From positions 1 to 64,000 of the forward strand of contig CAILRB010000096.1 of assembly GCA_903836465.1 (NCBI GenBank): 64,000 nt of DNA, given 5' to 3'. A program made the translations under genes and the position numbers. This DNA comes from an uncultured Chlorobiaceae bacterium. GTDB taxonomy: Bacteria > Bacteroidota > Chlorobiia > Chlorobiales > Chlorobiaceae. Shown piece after piece: positions 28,530 through 38,614 of the stretch. Numbering within the stretch: the first letter of the stretch is position 1; the number at the start of each line of letters is the position of its first letter. Below the pieces are notes generated by a model. It saw only the letters and a program-made list of their open reading frames with translations, had not been told where the DNA came from and did not search any database.

Positions 28530-30008
28530 GTGCCAAAGCGGGAAGATATCAAGTCGATTTTAGTTATTGGTGCTGGTCCGATAGTGATCGGTCAGGCCTG
28601 TGAATTTGATTATTCCGGTACCCAGGCGTGCCGTGCTCTCAAGGAGGATGGTTACCGTGTGGTGCTGGTCAACAGTAATCCTGCGACTATTATGACTGAT
28701 ATAGAGTTTGCTGATGCGACCTATATCGAACCGATTACGCCGGAATATGTGCAGAAAATTATTGAACGTGAAAAACCCGATGCCCTTTTGCCGACGATGG
28801 GCGGTCAGACGGCTCTGAACATTGCGGTCAGTCTGGCTGAGTCAGGTATTCTTGAGCGCAACGGAGTTGAACTTATTGGCGCCAAGCTTCGTGCCATCAG
28901 AAAAGCTGAAAATCGTGAATTTTTCAGCGATGCGATGAAGAAAATTGGCCTTGAAATGGCGAAAGGTGTTTTTGTCCGCAACGAAAAAGAGGCAAGAGAG
29001 GCACTTGACGAGATCGGTCTTCCGATTGTTATTCGCCCTTCGTTTACTCTTGGTGGCACCGGCGGCGGTTTTGCCGAAACAAAAGCAGACTATTATGAAG
29101 CGGTGCGCAGAGGGCTTACTGAAAGTCCTATCAGTGAAGTGCTGGTTGAGGAGTGTTTGATCGGCTGGAAAGAATTTGAGCTTGAGGTTATCCGTGACCT
29201 GGCTGATAATGTAATTATTGTCTGCTCTATTGAGAACGTTGATCCGATGGGGGTGCATACCGGAGACAGCATTACTGTGGCACCGGCTCAGACGCTTACG
29301 GACCGTCAATATCAGGAGCTCAGGGATGCCTCAATCAGAATTATTCGGGAGATCGGCGTCGAGACCGGTGGCAGCAATATTCAGTTTGCCATTAATCCGG
29401 TGAACGGCCGTATCGTTGTGATTGAGATGAATCCCCGTGTGTCGCGCAGTTCAGCGCTGGCATCAAAGGCAACCGGCTTTCCTATTGCCAAGGTGGCAGC
29501 CAAACTGGCGGTAGGTTACAGGCTTGATGAGATTCTCAATGATATTACAAAAACCACTCCGGCAAGTTTCGAGCCGGCTATTGATTATTGTGTGGTCAAG
29601 ATTCCTCGCTGGGATTTTGAAAAGTTCAAGAATGTTGATGCCCGTCTTGGTGTCCAGATGAAGTCCGTTGGTGAAGTTATGGCTTTCGGAAGAAACTTCA
29701 GGGAGGCGTTGCAGAAGTCACTCCGTGGGCTTGAAATCGGCCGTGCGGGGCTTGGCTCTGACGGCAAGGATGTCATGAATGTGCTTGATATGACTCCGCA
29801 GCAAAAGAAGTTTGCCAAAGAGGATATTCTTGAAAAAATCAGGATACCCAAAGCTGACCGTATGTTTTATCTTCGTTACGCTTTCCAGGCTGGCGCAACC
29901 ATCGATGAGCTGCATCAGTCGACTGGTATCGATCCCTGGTTCCTTGACAACATCCTCCAGATTGTTGAACTCGAAGATGAGCTACGCGAACTGGCCTCCG
30001 CTGACTGA
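28530..30008 (+). CDS. carB: Carbamoyl-phosphate synthase large chain, N-terminal half only
   Basis: Only 492 residues, against about 1,070 for a full CarB. From GTG 28530 ([20 protein letters not shown], the standard CarB start) it contains the complete first ATP-grasp unit that makes carboxyphosphate ([14 protein letters not shown] near 168, [18 protein letters not shown] near 300) and stops inside the oligomerisation domain ([22 protein letters not shown]). The carbamate-kinase-like half and the allosteric domain are missing, and trpC begins eight bases after the stop. Split carB genes are known, for example in Aquifex and Methanocaldococcus; the partner gene must lie elsewhere. No internal stop or frameshift is seen. 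Confidence 0.9.
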   Translation: MPKREDIKSILVIGAGPIVIGQACEFDYSGTQACRALKEDGYRVVLVNSNPATIMTDIEFADATYIEPITPEYVQKIIEREKPDALLPTMGGQTALNIAVSLAESGILERNGVELIGAKLRAIRKAENREFFSDAMKKIGLEMAKGVFVRNEKEAREALDEIGLPIVIRPSFTLGGTGGGFAETKADYYEAVRRGLTESPISEVLVEECLIGWKEFELEVIRDLADNVIIVCSIENVDPMGVHTGDSITVAPAQTLTDRQYQELRDASIRIIREIGVETGGSNIQFAINPVNGRIVVIEMNPRVSRSSALASKATGFPIAKVAAKLAVGYRLDEILNDITKTTPASFEPAIDYCVVKIPRWDFEKFKNVDARLGVQMKSVGEVMAFGRNFREALQKSLRGLEIGRAGLGSDGKDVMNVLDMTPQQKKFAKEDILEKIRIPKADRMFYLRYAFQAGATIDELHQSTGIDPWFLDNILQIVELEDELRELASAD

Positions 30009-30015
30009 TCTGTCC

Positions 30016-30786
30016 ATGACCTATCTTACCCGGATATTAGAGGAGAAAAAGCGTGAAATCGTGGAGCTTGGAAAGGAGAAGCCTGCTGAGCGTTATTTGG
30101 AGCTGCAGGGCTCTCTGGATCCTACCCGTGATTTTACCGGTGCCCTAAAGCGTACGGGTCGGGGGTTGAAGCTTATTGCCGAAATCAAAAAAGCATCTCC
30201 TTCGCGCGGTCTTATTGTACAGGATTTTGATCCTGTCGTGATGGCCCGTCATTATGGGGAGCTTGGCGCTGCGGCCTATTCGGTGCTTACTGATCGCCTG
30301 TTTTTTCAGGGCTCCATCGACTATCTTCAACAGGTGAGCCGCTTGTTTCCCTTGCCAGTATTGCGCAAGGATTTTATTATTGATGAATCACAGATCTTTG
30401 AGTCACGGCTGATTGGCGCTGATGCCATTCTGCTGATTGTGGCGGCACTTGATCCTGTGCAACTTGGCGACTATCTGCAGCTCTCTTCCGCTATCGGTCT
30501 GCATGTCCTTGTTGAAGTACATGACCGCTCAGAGCTGGATGTCGCCCTTGAAAAGGGTGCCGGAATAATCGGGGTCAACAACCGCAATTTAAAGGACTTT
30601 TCAGTCGATCTGCAGACCTCTGTAATGCTGCGTTCCTCTATTCCTTCCGGGGTTATTGCAGTAGCCGAAAGCGGCCTGAAAACTTCTGCTGATATCGCCC
30701 TTGTCGAGACGGCATCGTTTGATGCCGTCTTGATAGGAGAGGGACTGCATATCAGCTCCGAGCTTCGCGAAATTATCTGGTCATAG
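30016..30786 (+). CDS. trpC: Indole-3-glycerol-phosphate synthase
   Basis: Ring closure in tryptophan synthesis, forming indole-3-glycerol phosphate from CdRP. The 256-residue TIM barrel starts at ATG 30016 ([15 protein letters not shown]); the open frame extends upstream within carB but without homologous sequence. Key motifs are [11 protein letters not shown] (about 52-62), [15 protein letters not shown] (about 117), LLIVAAL (about 138), LVEVHD (about 167), IIGVNNRNL (about 186) and VAESGL (about 216). It is eight bases behind carB and converges on rpe with 14 bases of antisense overlap. Confidence 0.95.
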   Translation: MTYLTRILEEKKREIVELGKEKPAERYLELQGSLDPTRDFTGALKRTGRGLKLIAEIKKASPSRGLIVQDFDPVVMARHYGELGAAAYSVLTDRLFFQGSIDYLQQVSRLFPLPVLRKDFIIDESQIFESRLIGADAILLIVAALDPVQLGDYLQLSSAIGLHVLVEVHDRSELDVALEKGAGIIGVNNRNLKDFSVDLQTSVMLRSSIPSGVIAVAESGLKTSADIALVETASFDAVLIGEGLHISSELREIIWS

Positions 30787-31438
30787 CCCTGATGTTAGTC
30801 GCAGTGCGTGCCGGATCGGCCGACTTGAAGAATGCCGTGCCGGCAATCAGCGCATCGGCTCCAGCCGAAACCACTTCCTGGGCATTTTCTTCTGTTATTC
30901 CACCGTCAATGGCGATGACCATCTGAGGATTTGCCTCCAAGCGCATTTCATGAAGCTGCCTGATTTTTCCAATTGATGATGGTATGAACTTCTGCCCCCC
31001 GAATCCGGGATTGACCGACATCAGCAGGACAAGGTCGAGATCCGGCAGAATGGAATCAAGTGTTGAGAGCGAAGTGCCCGGATTGATAGAAACGCCAGCT
31101 TTTACGCCAAGGCTTTTAATGAACTGAACGGTGCGATGGAGGTGCGGGCAGGCTTCCTGATGCACGGTAACTTGGTGAGAACCGGCTTTGACAAAATCTT
31201 CAATGAAGCGGTCTGGATCGGCAATCATCAGATGGGTGTCGATAATCATCGGCGTGCAAGCCGCAATAGCCTGTACAATGAGTGGTCCGAAGGTGATGTT
31301 GGGGACAAAGTTACCGTCCATGATATCGCAGTGCATCCAGTCTGCGCCTGCTTTTGTGGCAATCGCAATCGAGTGTTCAAGTCGGGTGAAGTCTGCTGAA
31401 AGAATGGAAGGTGCGAGAAGTGTGGATGGTGCTGGCAT
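30773..31438 (-). CDS. rpe: Ribulose-phosphate 3-epimerase
   Basis: Interconverts ribulose 5-phosphate and xylulose 5-phosphate in the pentose-phosphate network. 221-residue TIM barrel with [13 protein letters not shown] (about 9), [19 protein letters not shown] (about 33), [17 protein letters not shown] (about 137) and [11 protein letters not shown] (about 175). Length is normal. It is the last gene of the leftward run from pheA, 44 bases behind the D15 outer-membrane gene. Confidence 0.96.
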   Translation of the reverse strand: MPAPSTLLAPSILSADFTRLEHSIAIATKAGADWMHCDIMDGNFVPNITFGPLIVQAIAACTPMIIDTHLMIADPDRFIEDFVKAGSHQVTVHQEACPHLHRTVQFIKSLGVKAGVSINPGTSLSTLDSILPDLDLVLLMSVNPGFGGQKFIPSSIGKIRQLHEMRLEANPQMVIAIDGGITEENAQEVVSAGADALIAGTAFFKSADPARTATNIRAMTR

Positions 31439-31482
31439 GGGAATAAGTCCTTAATCGTGAAAAAAATAACTTGGGCAAATAA

Positions 31483-33684
31483 TTAAAAAGCTTCACCAAT
31501 TCCAAAATTGAAGGTGCATTTACCAATGTTCAAGGTTGAGAGACGCCAGGGTTTCGCTTCAGTCGGATCATGGAGTTTATAGGCAAAATCAAAACGGAAC
31601 GGGCCGATAGGTGAGCCGATTCTCAGGCCAACCCCTGAGTCCCAGGCGAAATCTTTTGTCAGGGAATCAAGGTTCAACGCGTATGGTCCCGTTCGGTCCC
31701 AGATGTTTCCGATATCAGTAAAGAACGTTATTCCTGAAGACTGGTTGAGGAATCTGAAAAATTTCAGACGGTATTCCAGGCTGAGTTCAAGCTTGATGTC
31801 AGCACCGAAATTAGCTGCGGCCTCGCTCGCACTGCTGCCTGGCCCGAGGGTATTGAAAAGCCAGCCCCGCATGTCGTTTGCTCCTCCAGCATAGAAACGG
31901 CGTTCTTCTGGTGTTGCATCCGCTTTGCCATAAGGCACCATCCATCCTATTCGCCCTTTTCCGGCAAGCTGGCTTTTTGTTGACAAATTTTTTGCAAAGC
32001 CCAAACCGCTTTCAAATTTTACATACTGAGAATAGGTTATGCCGAATATCTGGGGATCTTTATCGGTGAACCCGCTGTAATGTTTTGTGTCAATATAGTT
32101 ATCTATCAGCCAGGCAAGGCTTCCGGATTCTTCAAGAAGAAGATCGACGTTCCATATTGTCTTTTCGGGAAGAATGCTCCGTCGGTTTGTAGAGTTGAAG
32201 CGAAGCCGGAATGTCTGGTTGACATGGGTGTTAATCAGACTGTCAATTCCTGCGTTGACCGCCGCTTCATTGGAAGGGTCAATGCCGATATTATTGGCAA
32301 GATCGGTTTTAAAGAGTTGTTTGAATCCTCTGAGAGAGTCTTTTTTGACCCACTCGATTTCAAAAAAGTCAAAATTCAGGCGTGATGAAGGATTCAGGCG
32401 GGCGTTGTAGGTTCCTCGTATCAATCCGCTTCTGCTTGAAAGCAGCACGGGCTGTTTTGTTGTTGCGTATTCAAGTGTTGTCGAATAGAAGTTGCCGGTT
32501 TTTTTGAGAACCGGCATGACCATTGTGCTCTTCAGGCTGAATTCGTAAGGAATTATCTTGCTGTATTGGTCTGGATTAAGGTTTGTCAGCAACTTGCTGT
32601 TGGAACTGGCCTGGGTACCGTATTCGGTTGATGTACGGAACTGTTCGCCTCCACCAAAAAGGTTTTTGTTTTCGTATGCAAGAGATGTGCCGAAAAAAAG
32701 GGGGCCGTAACGGTTATCAACCAGTATTTTAGGTTCTATCTGGTGTTTTGGTGCTGTTTCAAGATTGATTGTTGTGTAGAGTTCGCCAGAGCGTACCGAA
32801 TCCGGGGTAATGTAAATGGATGAAAAAACATTGGTTGCACCGAGATTCTGCAAGGTGCGTTGTTCAAGGCTCTGTCGGGTAAAGTTACCTGGGCGGAATT
32901 CGATGGCAGAGGTGATCAGTTCAGGGGAGATTTTCTCTTTTCCAAGAATCCTGCCATGGATGTTCTCCTGAAAAAAATTCTTTTCTTTTTGAGCGGGATC
33001 GTTTTTCTGCTGGTTATGAACGATAGCATTGACCGGGCCGTATTTCAGCCTTTCCGGAAGGCTGAGTCTGAAAAGGATTCCAGCATGAGTTCCAACGGTA
33101 TCAACCTTTATGCGGATACTGTCTTCGTGAAAAAAGGTGAAACCATACTCCCTGAAAAAAGAGATAGTACGATCACGTTCTTCTATAAGTCGTTCAACAG
33201 AAAAAACATCATTTAACTTCAGGCGTTGCTGGCTGAGATACGTTGTTTTCAGTTCTGAGGGAATACGTTCAAGCCCTTCATAATGAAGTGCATCAACTTT
33301 GGATGGTTCATGTTCATGAATCAGGATGTTCAGGTTAACTTTTTTGCCGTTTTTTTTTCGGACAATGGTGGTGTCCACATCGGTAAAAAAAAATCCCTTA
33401 TAAGTATAGAGCTTTTTGATCAGAAAGATATCTTTTGCAAACTCTTCAGAATTGAACGGCTTTTGAGCGCCGCCAAAAAGGCCGAGTCCTAAAAAAGATC
33501 TTTTTTCCGAGGTACTTATGATCAGGCGAAGTTCCTCCTCGCTAATCGATGTATTGCCCCTGAAATTGATTTTGGCTACATAGGGTGGCGATGGAGTACT
33601 CTTTTCACTTCTGCTGTCAGGTTGACCATGAACAGAAAGGGCAAAAAGAAGTATAAGGGCTATAAAAGTGAGCGCTTTTGCCAA
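31483..33684 (-). CDS. Outer-membrane protein of the BamA/TamA (D15, Omp85) family
   Basis: 733 residues: signal peptide (KALTFIALILLFALSVHG), POTRA-like repeats at about 35-300 (first one VAKINFRGNTSISEEELRLI), then a 16-strand-type barrel with LFGGGEQFRTSTEYG (about 342) and a C-terminal surface-antigen domain (YAGGANDMRGW near 600, SPIGPFRFDFAYKL near 700), ending in Phe. Such proteins insert or export other outer-membrane proteins. The layout is closer to TamA or an accessory Omp85 than to BamA, which has five POTRA domains and longer size. It is grouped with the DUF2795 and M23 genes. Confidence 0.82.
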   Translation of the reverse strand: MAKALTFIALILLFALSVHGQPDSRSEKSTPSPPYVAKINFRGNTSISEEELRLIISTSEKRSFLGLGLFGGAQKPFNSEEFAKDIFLIKKLYTYKGFFFTDVDTTIVRKKNGKKVNLNILIHEHEPSKVDALHYEGLERIPSELKTTYLSQQRLKLNDVFSVERLIEERDRTISFFREYGFTFFHEDSIRIKVDTVGTHAGILFRLSLPERLKYGPVNAIVHNQQKNDPAQKEKNFFQENIHGRILGKEKISPELITSAIEFRPGNFTRQSLEQRTLQNLGATNVFSSIYITPDSVRSGELYTTINLETAPKHQIEPKILVDNRYGPLFFGTSLAYENKNLFGGGEQFRTSTEYGTQASSNSKLLTNLNPDQYSKIIPYEFSLKSTMVMPVLKKTGNFYSTTLEYATTKQPVLLSSRSGLIRGTYNARLNPSSRLNFDFFEIEWVKKDSLRGFKQLFKTDLANNIGIDPSNEAAVNAGIDSLINTHVNQTFRLRFNSTNRRSILPEKTIWNVDLLLEESGSLAWLIDNYIDTKHYSGFTDKDPQIFGITYSQYVKFESGLGFAKNLSTKSQLAGKGRIGWMVPYGKADATPEERRFYAGGANDMRGWLFNTLGPGSSASEAAANFGADIKLELSLEYRLKFFRFLNQSSGITFFTDIGNIWDRTGPYALNLDSLTKDFAWDSGVGLRIGSPIGPFRFDFAYKLHDPTEAKPWRLSTLNIGKCTFNFGIGEAF

Positions 33685-33708
33685 ACATGAATTCCGTTTT
33701 GTTCGCTT

Positions 33709-33936
33709 CTATGTCAATGGTTCTTCATCTCCATAGCCAAAGTCTTCGTCAGTAGGGTAGTCTGGCCATATTTCATCCAAACTTTCATACATTTCATCGC
33801 TGTCGGGAAGATCAACAAGGTTTTCAATAACCTGCTGAGGAGCTCCGGTTCTGTTTGCGTAATTGATCAGTTCATCTTTTGTTACAGGCCATGGAGCATC
33901 AGCTATATAACGTGCAAGGTCTAAATTCCAGTACAT
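33709..33936 (-). CDS. DUF2795-like small acidic protein
   Basis: 75 residues beginning WNLDLARYIADAPWPVTKDELINYANRTGAPQQVIENL, cut here into its two helices; this matches the DUF2795 type (Leu/Pro-rich helical domain, often described as DNA-binding-like by context). The C-terminal third is strongly acidic (DEMYESLDEIWPDYPTDED). Function unknown. It lies between the M23 peptidase (17 bases) and the D15 gene (24 bases), so it is translated within that operon. Confidence 0.7.
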   Translation of the reverse strand: MYWNLDLARYIADAPWPVTKDELINYANRTGAPQQVIENLVDLPDSDEMYESLDEIWPDYPTDEDFGYGDEEPLT

Positions 33937-33953
33937 ACTAAGTGTTGTTCAGT

Positions 33954-34733
33954 TTAAGAGTTATTGTCTCGTCCATCGGGTTCAGTCTTTTGTGTTGTGA
34001 TGAACTTGTCCGGATTTGTTTCATCAAAGAAATAAGCTGTCGGGTTGACTTTTATGTTATCCTTCTGTACTTCATAGTGTAGATGCGGTCCTGTCGATAC
34101 GCCGGTGTTTCCTGAAAGTGCAATGATGTCGCCCCGCTTGACTTTCTGACCCTGTCGTACCAGAGATTTTGACAGATGTGCATAAATGGTTTTATAGCCG
34201 TATCCGTGATTGATGGTTATTTTTTGTCCGTAACCTTTGTCATATCCTGAAAAAGCAACAATTCCATCACCTGTTGTCTGTACCCTGGTTCCTTCGGAAG
34301 CAGAGATATCAATGCCTGAGTGAAAAAGAGAGATATTGTAGACCGGATGTACCCGGACGCCGAATGCGCTGGTAATTGAACCACTGACAGGTTTAATATT
34401 TGGTATGCTTGAAAAAAAAGATGTTGGATTGGGGTTCTCAGCGAGTTCGGTCGATTCAGTTGCATTGTCCTTCTGGAAGTCTATTTTCATAATCATTTGT
34501 TCAATGATCTGTTCAGTACTTGCCAGAAGTCTTTCAGCAGTTTTTGCTTGTTCGGCTTTTTTTGTCTCGCCAGTCTGTTTTTCTTCAGCCAGAAGCATAG
34601 CGGGAGTGCATGATAAAGAGAAGTGCAGCGTCAGAAAAAAAGCAAATAAACCTTTTGAGAGGCTTAGATACAGAAAGGCCAAAAATTTCGAGCCAAATTC
34701 AGACAGAATCACAAACCGATTTGTAGAGGTCAT
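33954..34733 (-). CDS. M23-family metallopeptidase (LytM domain)
   Basis: 259-residue exported or membrane-anchored peptidoglycan endopeptidase. An N-terminal hydrophobic segment (about 15-48) is followed by a short linker and a C-terminal M23 domain. The zinc site is complete: HSGIDIS (His about 138, Asp about 142) and GPHLHYEV (HxH about 214). The ordered glycine-rich segment VAFSGYDKGYGQKITINHG is present. It therefore looks catalytically active rather than an EnvC/NlpD-like activator. It sits 81 bases downstream of polA in the same direction. Confidence 0.9.
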   Translation of the reverse strand: MTSTNRFVILSEFGSKFLAFLYLSLSKGLFAFFLTLHFSLSCTPAMLLAEEKQTGETKKAEQAKTAERLLASTEQIIEQMIMKIDFQKDNATESTELAENPNPTSFFSSIPNIKPVSGSITSAFGVRVHPVYNISLFHSGIDISASEGTRVQTTGDGIVAFSGYDKGYGQKITINHGYGYKTIYAHLSKSLVRQGQKVKRGDIIALSGNTGVSTGPHLHYEVQKDNIKVNPTAYFFDETNPDKFITTQKTEPDGRDNNS

Positions 34734-34814
34734 ACGGTATCTTGGTTGTTTTGTCTGAACGATCTTGATTCACCTATACTAAAATATAGGGAAAATTTTC
34801 CTATAAGTCAATGT

Positions 34815-37649
34815 TTAGTGGGCTTCCAGCCAGTTTTTTCCAATACCGGTATCGACCTCGACAGGTACATTTTTAAGTCCACAAGTGATCGCTGCATCAA
34901 TCATTGCCTGTTCAATCATCATAGACAGCGGTTCTTTTTCATCCTCAGTGGTTTCGAAGAGCAGTTCGTCGTGGACCTGCAGTAGCATGACGGATTTCAT
35001 GACGTTCTTTTTCATGCGCTGGCTGCAGAGGTTCATGGCGCATTTGATGATGTCGGCGGCCGTACCCTGGATGGGGGTATTCATGGCCGCCCGTTCGGCC
35101 GCTTTTTGCAGGTTGGTGTTCCGGCTGTTGAGGTCGGCAATGTAACGGCGTCGTCCAAGAAGGGTGGAGACATATCCATTTTTTCTGCCGACGTCAATAA
35201 TGTTCTGCAGAGCAATAAAAAGACCCGGATATTTCGATTTGTACGTATCGATAATAGTTGCCGCCTCTGATCGGGAGATGTTGAGCCTCTTTGAGAGCCC
35301 AAAAGGCATAATGCCGTAAAGTACCCCGAAATTTACCTCTTTTGCTTTTCGCCGCATATCACCGGTAATTTCATCGGTGCCGAAGATTACTTTTGCTGTT
35401 GCGGTGTGGATGTCTTCTCGGTTGCGGAATGCTTCGATGAGCTGCGGGTCTCCGGAGATTTCTGCGGCAATTCTCAGCTCGATCTGGGAGTAATCAGCGG
35501 AAAGAAGCCAGTTGTCGGGTGATGACGGTATGAATGCCCTGCGTATCTCTTTGCCGAGAGAGGTGCGTATGGGAATATTTTGCAGGTTTGGATTGGAGGA
35601 GGAGAGCCTGCCTGTTGCTGTTATGTGCTGATTGAAAGAGGTATGCAGTTTTCCGGTTGTCGGTTTGACCATTTGAGGCAATGCGTCTATATAGGTGTTT
35701 TTGAGTTTCTGTAGCGTTCTGTATTCGAGCAGGGTGCTGGCAACCGGATGAAGGGGCGCAAGCTCTTCCAGTACCTCAACATTAGTGGAGAATCCTGTTT
35801 TTGTTGTTTTTTTAGTCGGCAGCTTTAAAACGTTGAAGAGAATGTTTGAAAGCTGCTTCGGGGAATCGATGTTGAAAGAAGAGCCTGCCGCCGCATAAAT
35901 CTGTTCTGTTAAGAGCTTGAGTTGTTGATTGACCGTGTCGGAGGTCTTTGCCAGATGCTCGGTGTCGATAGAGACTCCTGCGTACTCCATCGCAGCCAGG
36001 ACGCTGACCAGCGGAAATTCAATATGTTCGCACAGCCAGAGCAGCTCTATTTCGCCGTCAAGTTTTTTTCGGAATGTCGTTTCGAGCTGGAGGGCAAGAT
36101 CGGCATCCTGGCAGGCATAGTCCGAAAGCTTTTTTGGATCAACTTCGAAAATGTGCAGTTTCGGTTTTCCTGACCCTGCCAGTTCATCATAAGTGGTGGT
36201 ACGGTAGCCTAAATGGTTGGCTGCAAGATCATCAAGATTGTGTCTTTCTTCGGGGTTGAGCACATAGCTGGCAATCATGGAGTCGAATCCAACTGGCGAA
36301 AGATCGATGCCATATTTTTTCAGGACGAGAATGTCGTATTTAAGGTTCTGGCCGGTTTTTGGCAGTGATGCCTGTTCAAGCAGAGGTCTGAGGATATCAA
36401 GTCCATACTTCAGGTCAACGGCGCCTGGAGCAAAAGAGATAAAACTGGCCTTTCCGGCTTCAACGGATATTGAGATACCTGCCAGTTCGGCTTCAAAAGT
36501 ATCAAGGCTGGTTGTTTCGGTATCAACGGCGATACGCGATGCTTCCTGCAGTGACTCGACAAGCTTTTGCAGTTTTTCAGTCGTATGGATGCGAGTATAC
36601 TCTGTGCCAGCTTGCGGTGACAGGAGAGTGGAGTGCGTCTCCTCAGGGGAACCTGTCGGGGATTTATGAGGCAGAGTCTCTTCTGAAGGATTCTGCAAAA
36701 GTGCCTCAAAAATAGCCGGCACTCTGGATACAATGGTTTTAAGACCGAGCTTCTGCAGCAGAGGCACCAGTTTTGTCCGGTCTGGCAATCCGCAGGCAAG
36801 CTCTTGCAGGGAAAAGTCGATCTGCAGGTCAGTGCGTATGGTGACCAATTGTGTTATCAGATCAAGCCGGGGTTGAAATTCTTCCAGGCTCTGCCGGGTT
36901 TTCGGAGAGATATGGTCGAGATGGGTATAGATATTTTTCAGGGAGTGGTATTTGCCAAGCAGGGCGGAGGCCGTTTTGGGGCCGATACCTTTTGCTCCGG
37001 GAATATTGTCGGATACATCACCGCAGAGTGTCAAAAACTGGGTAAAGAGTTCAGGAGGAACTCCGAATTGTTCAATAATCTCTTTTTTGCCGAGCAATTC
37101 AAGCTCATTCTGGTTTTTGGCGGGTTTCAGGATTTTAACTCCATCGTGAACCAGTTGGGCAAGATCTTTGTCCGGGGTGACAATGTAAACCTGGCATGAC
37201 GGTTCAAATTTTCTGGCGGTTGTACCGATCAGGTCGTCGGCCTCATATCCGGCTGTTTTGATGAGCGGAATATTGAAGGCGTCAAGCATTTCGAAGATGG
37301 CGTCAAGCTGTATGATGAGATCTTCAGGTGGTGCCGGCCGATTGGCTTTGTATAAGGGGTAAAGATCGTGTCGGAATGTTTTTTCCTTGCTGTCAAAGAC
37401 CGCAGCGAGGTAATGTGGTTTGTAAGTTTCAAAGATTTTAAGCAACGCGGTCGCAAAGCCGTAGATTGCGCCGGTTGGCATTCCCTCCTGACTGGTCATG
37501 CCGGCCCGTTGCAGGGCGAAAAAGGCCCGGTAGACCATGGCCATGCCATCAATCAGAAAGAGGGCGGGCTTTTCAGGATTGATCTGTGGAGTCTCTGTGT
37601 TTATCTCCTTGCTGACAAGCGGGAAAAAGTCAAGTTGTCTTTTGTTCAT
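34815..37649 (-). CDS. polA: DNA polymerase I
   Basis: Gap-filling and Okazaki-fragment polymerase. The 944 residues hold all three domains: 5' nuclease (about 25-320, with LIDGMAMVYRAFFAL), 3'-5' exonuclease (about 365-550, with the acidic motif AVDTETTSLD near 375, so proofreading residues are retained) and family A polymerase (motif A DYSQIELRI near 716, motif B RRKAKEVNFGVLYG near 765, motif C QVHDELLFE near 890). It overlaps pheA by four bases. Confidence 0.97.
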   Translation of the reverse strand: MNKRQLDFFPLVSKEINTETPQINPEKPALFLIDGMAMVYRAFFALQRAGMTSQEGMPTGAIYGFATALLKIFETYKPHYLAAVFDSKEKTFRHDLYPLYKANRPAPPEDLIIQLDAIFEMLDAFNIPLIKTAGYEADDLIGTTARKFEPSCQVYIVTPDKDLAQLVHDGVKILKPAKNQNELELLGKKEIIEQFGVPPELFTQFLTLCGDVSDNIPGAKGIGPKTASALLGKYHSLKNIYTHLDHISPKTRQSLEEFQPRLDLITQLVTIRTDLQIDFSLQELACGLPDRTKLVPLLQKLGLKTIVSRVPAIFEALLQNPSEETLPHKSPTGSPEETHSTLLSPQAGTEYTRIHTTEKLQKLVESLQEASRIAVDTETTSLDTFEAELAGISISVEAGKASFISFAPGAVDLKYGLDILRPLLEQASLPKTGQNLKYDILVLKKYGIDLSPVGFDSMIASYVLNPEERHNLDDLAANHLGYRTTTYDELAGSGKPKLHIFEVDPKKLSDYACQDADLALQLETTFRKKLDGEIELLWLCEHIEFPLVSVLAAMEYAGVSIDTEHLAKTSDTVNQQLKLLTEQIYAAAGSSFNIDSPKQLSNILFNVLKLPTKKTTKTGFSTNVEVLEELAPLHPVASTLLEYRTLQKLKNTYIDALPQMVKPTTGKLHTSFNQHITATGRLSSSNPNLQNIPIRTSLGKEIRRAFIPSSPDNWLLSADYSQIELRIAAEISGDPQLIEAFRNREDIHTATAKVIFGTDEITGDMRRKAKEVNFGVLYGIMPFGLSKRLNISRSEAATIIDTYKSKYPGLFIALQNIIDVGRKNGYVSTLLGRRRYIADLNSRNTNLQKAAERAAMNTPIQGTAADIIKCAMNLCSQRMKKNVMKSVMLLQVHDELLFETTEDEKEPLSMMIEQAMIDAAITCGLKNVPVEVDTGIGKNWLEAH

Positions 37650-38497
37650 TCTGCGACCACCCCGTAACTTCCAAGTACATTGACCATTGTGGCGAATTCT
37701 CTGAGATGGTTGAGAGCATTGAGAATATTCGGGTCTTTCTGGTGCCCGATAAAATCCACATAAAAAAGGTATTCGAACGCTTTTTTCCTGAAGGGCCTCG
37801 ACTCTATTTTTGTCAGGTCGATATGACGCATGGCAAAGGTGGCCATTGCATTGAAAAGCGATCCTTGTTCATTGGGGAGAGCAAAAGCAATGGAGGTTTT
37901 GTGCTGCGAGGTATCCAGCTTTCCTGTAAGCTTTTGAAGTTCCAGTGGCTTTGGATTTTCGGCATGAGTGATGCAGAAAAACCGGGTAATGTTCCACTCT
38001 TCATCGGCAAGGTTTTCCCGAAGGATTTCAAGTCCATAAAGCTCGCCTGCCCTTTTTGATGCTATGGCAAGTTTTGATGGATCTTGTTCTTCAGCGATTA
38101 TTTTTGCACTGCCGGCAGTGTCATAAGCAGCTTCGGCTTTGAGTCCTTTATGAGTCGCAAAAAAATTCCTGCACTGGGCCAATGCCTGGGGGTGCGAGAG
38201 TACTTTTATAGCAGTTTCTATTGATGACCCATGGATTCCGAGCAGACAGTGTTCAACCTTGACAAAGGTTTCGGCTACAATAGTAACTGGATGCTGGAGC
38301 AGCAAATCGTAGTTTTGATGAATACTTCCTCCAAGTGAATTTTCGATCGGGATGACTGCATAAGTGACCTTACGGTTTTCAACGGCAGCAAAAACCTCTT
38401 CAAAGGATTCAAAGGGTTCTGGCTCTCCTATCCTGAGCGCGGCGATTTCACTGTATGCTCCTGGTTCCCCCTGATAGGCAATCATCACGTTTGTCAT
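37646..38497 (-). CDS. pheA: Prephenate dehydratase
   Basis: Converts prephenate to phenylpyruvate in phenylalanine synthesis. 283 residues: a PDT domain (YQGEPGAYSEIAAL near 9, IPIENSLGGSIHQNYDLL near 48, EWNITRFFCI with the catalytic Thr near 169) and a C-terminal ACT domain (about 200-280) with the phenylalanine-binding ESRP motif near 233. Chorismate mutase is not fused. Feedback inhibition by phenylalanine is expected from the ACT domain. First gene of the leftward pheA-polA run. Confidence 0.96.
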   Translation of the reverse strand: MTNVMIAYQGEPGAYSEIAALRIGEPEPFESFEEVFAAVENRKVTYAVIPIENSLGGSIHQNYDLLLQHPVTIVAETFVKVEHCLLGIHGSSIETAIKVLSHPQALAQCRNFFATHKGLKAEAAYDTAGSAKIIAEEQDPSKLAIASKRAGELYGLEILRENLADEEWNITRFFCITHAENPKPLELQKLTGKLDTSQHKTSIAFALPNEQGSLFNAMATFAMRHIDLTKIESRPFRKKAFEYLFYVDFIGHQKDPNILNALNHLREFATMVNVLGSYGVVAE

Positions 38498-38614
38498 TGT
38501 TTTTTCTTGTTAGTAACTTGCACAAATGCAGTTGGATTTGATTTTATTTAAAGAAAATAAATCTATTATCATAGGCAGGGCGATTCGGGAATAAATAAAT
38601 CAGCAGTTTTTATT

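Noticed and set aside
30000-30020. carB interrupted by a frameshift rather than truly split
   Set aside because: No CarB-like residues continue in any frame after 30008; trpC begins at 30016 with its normal N-terminus.
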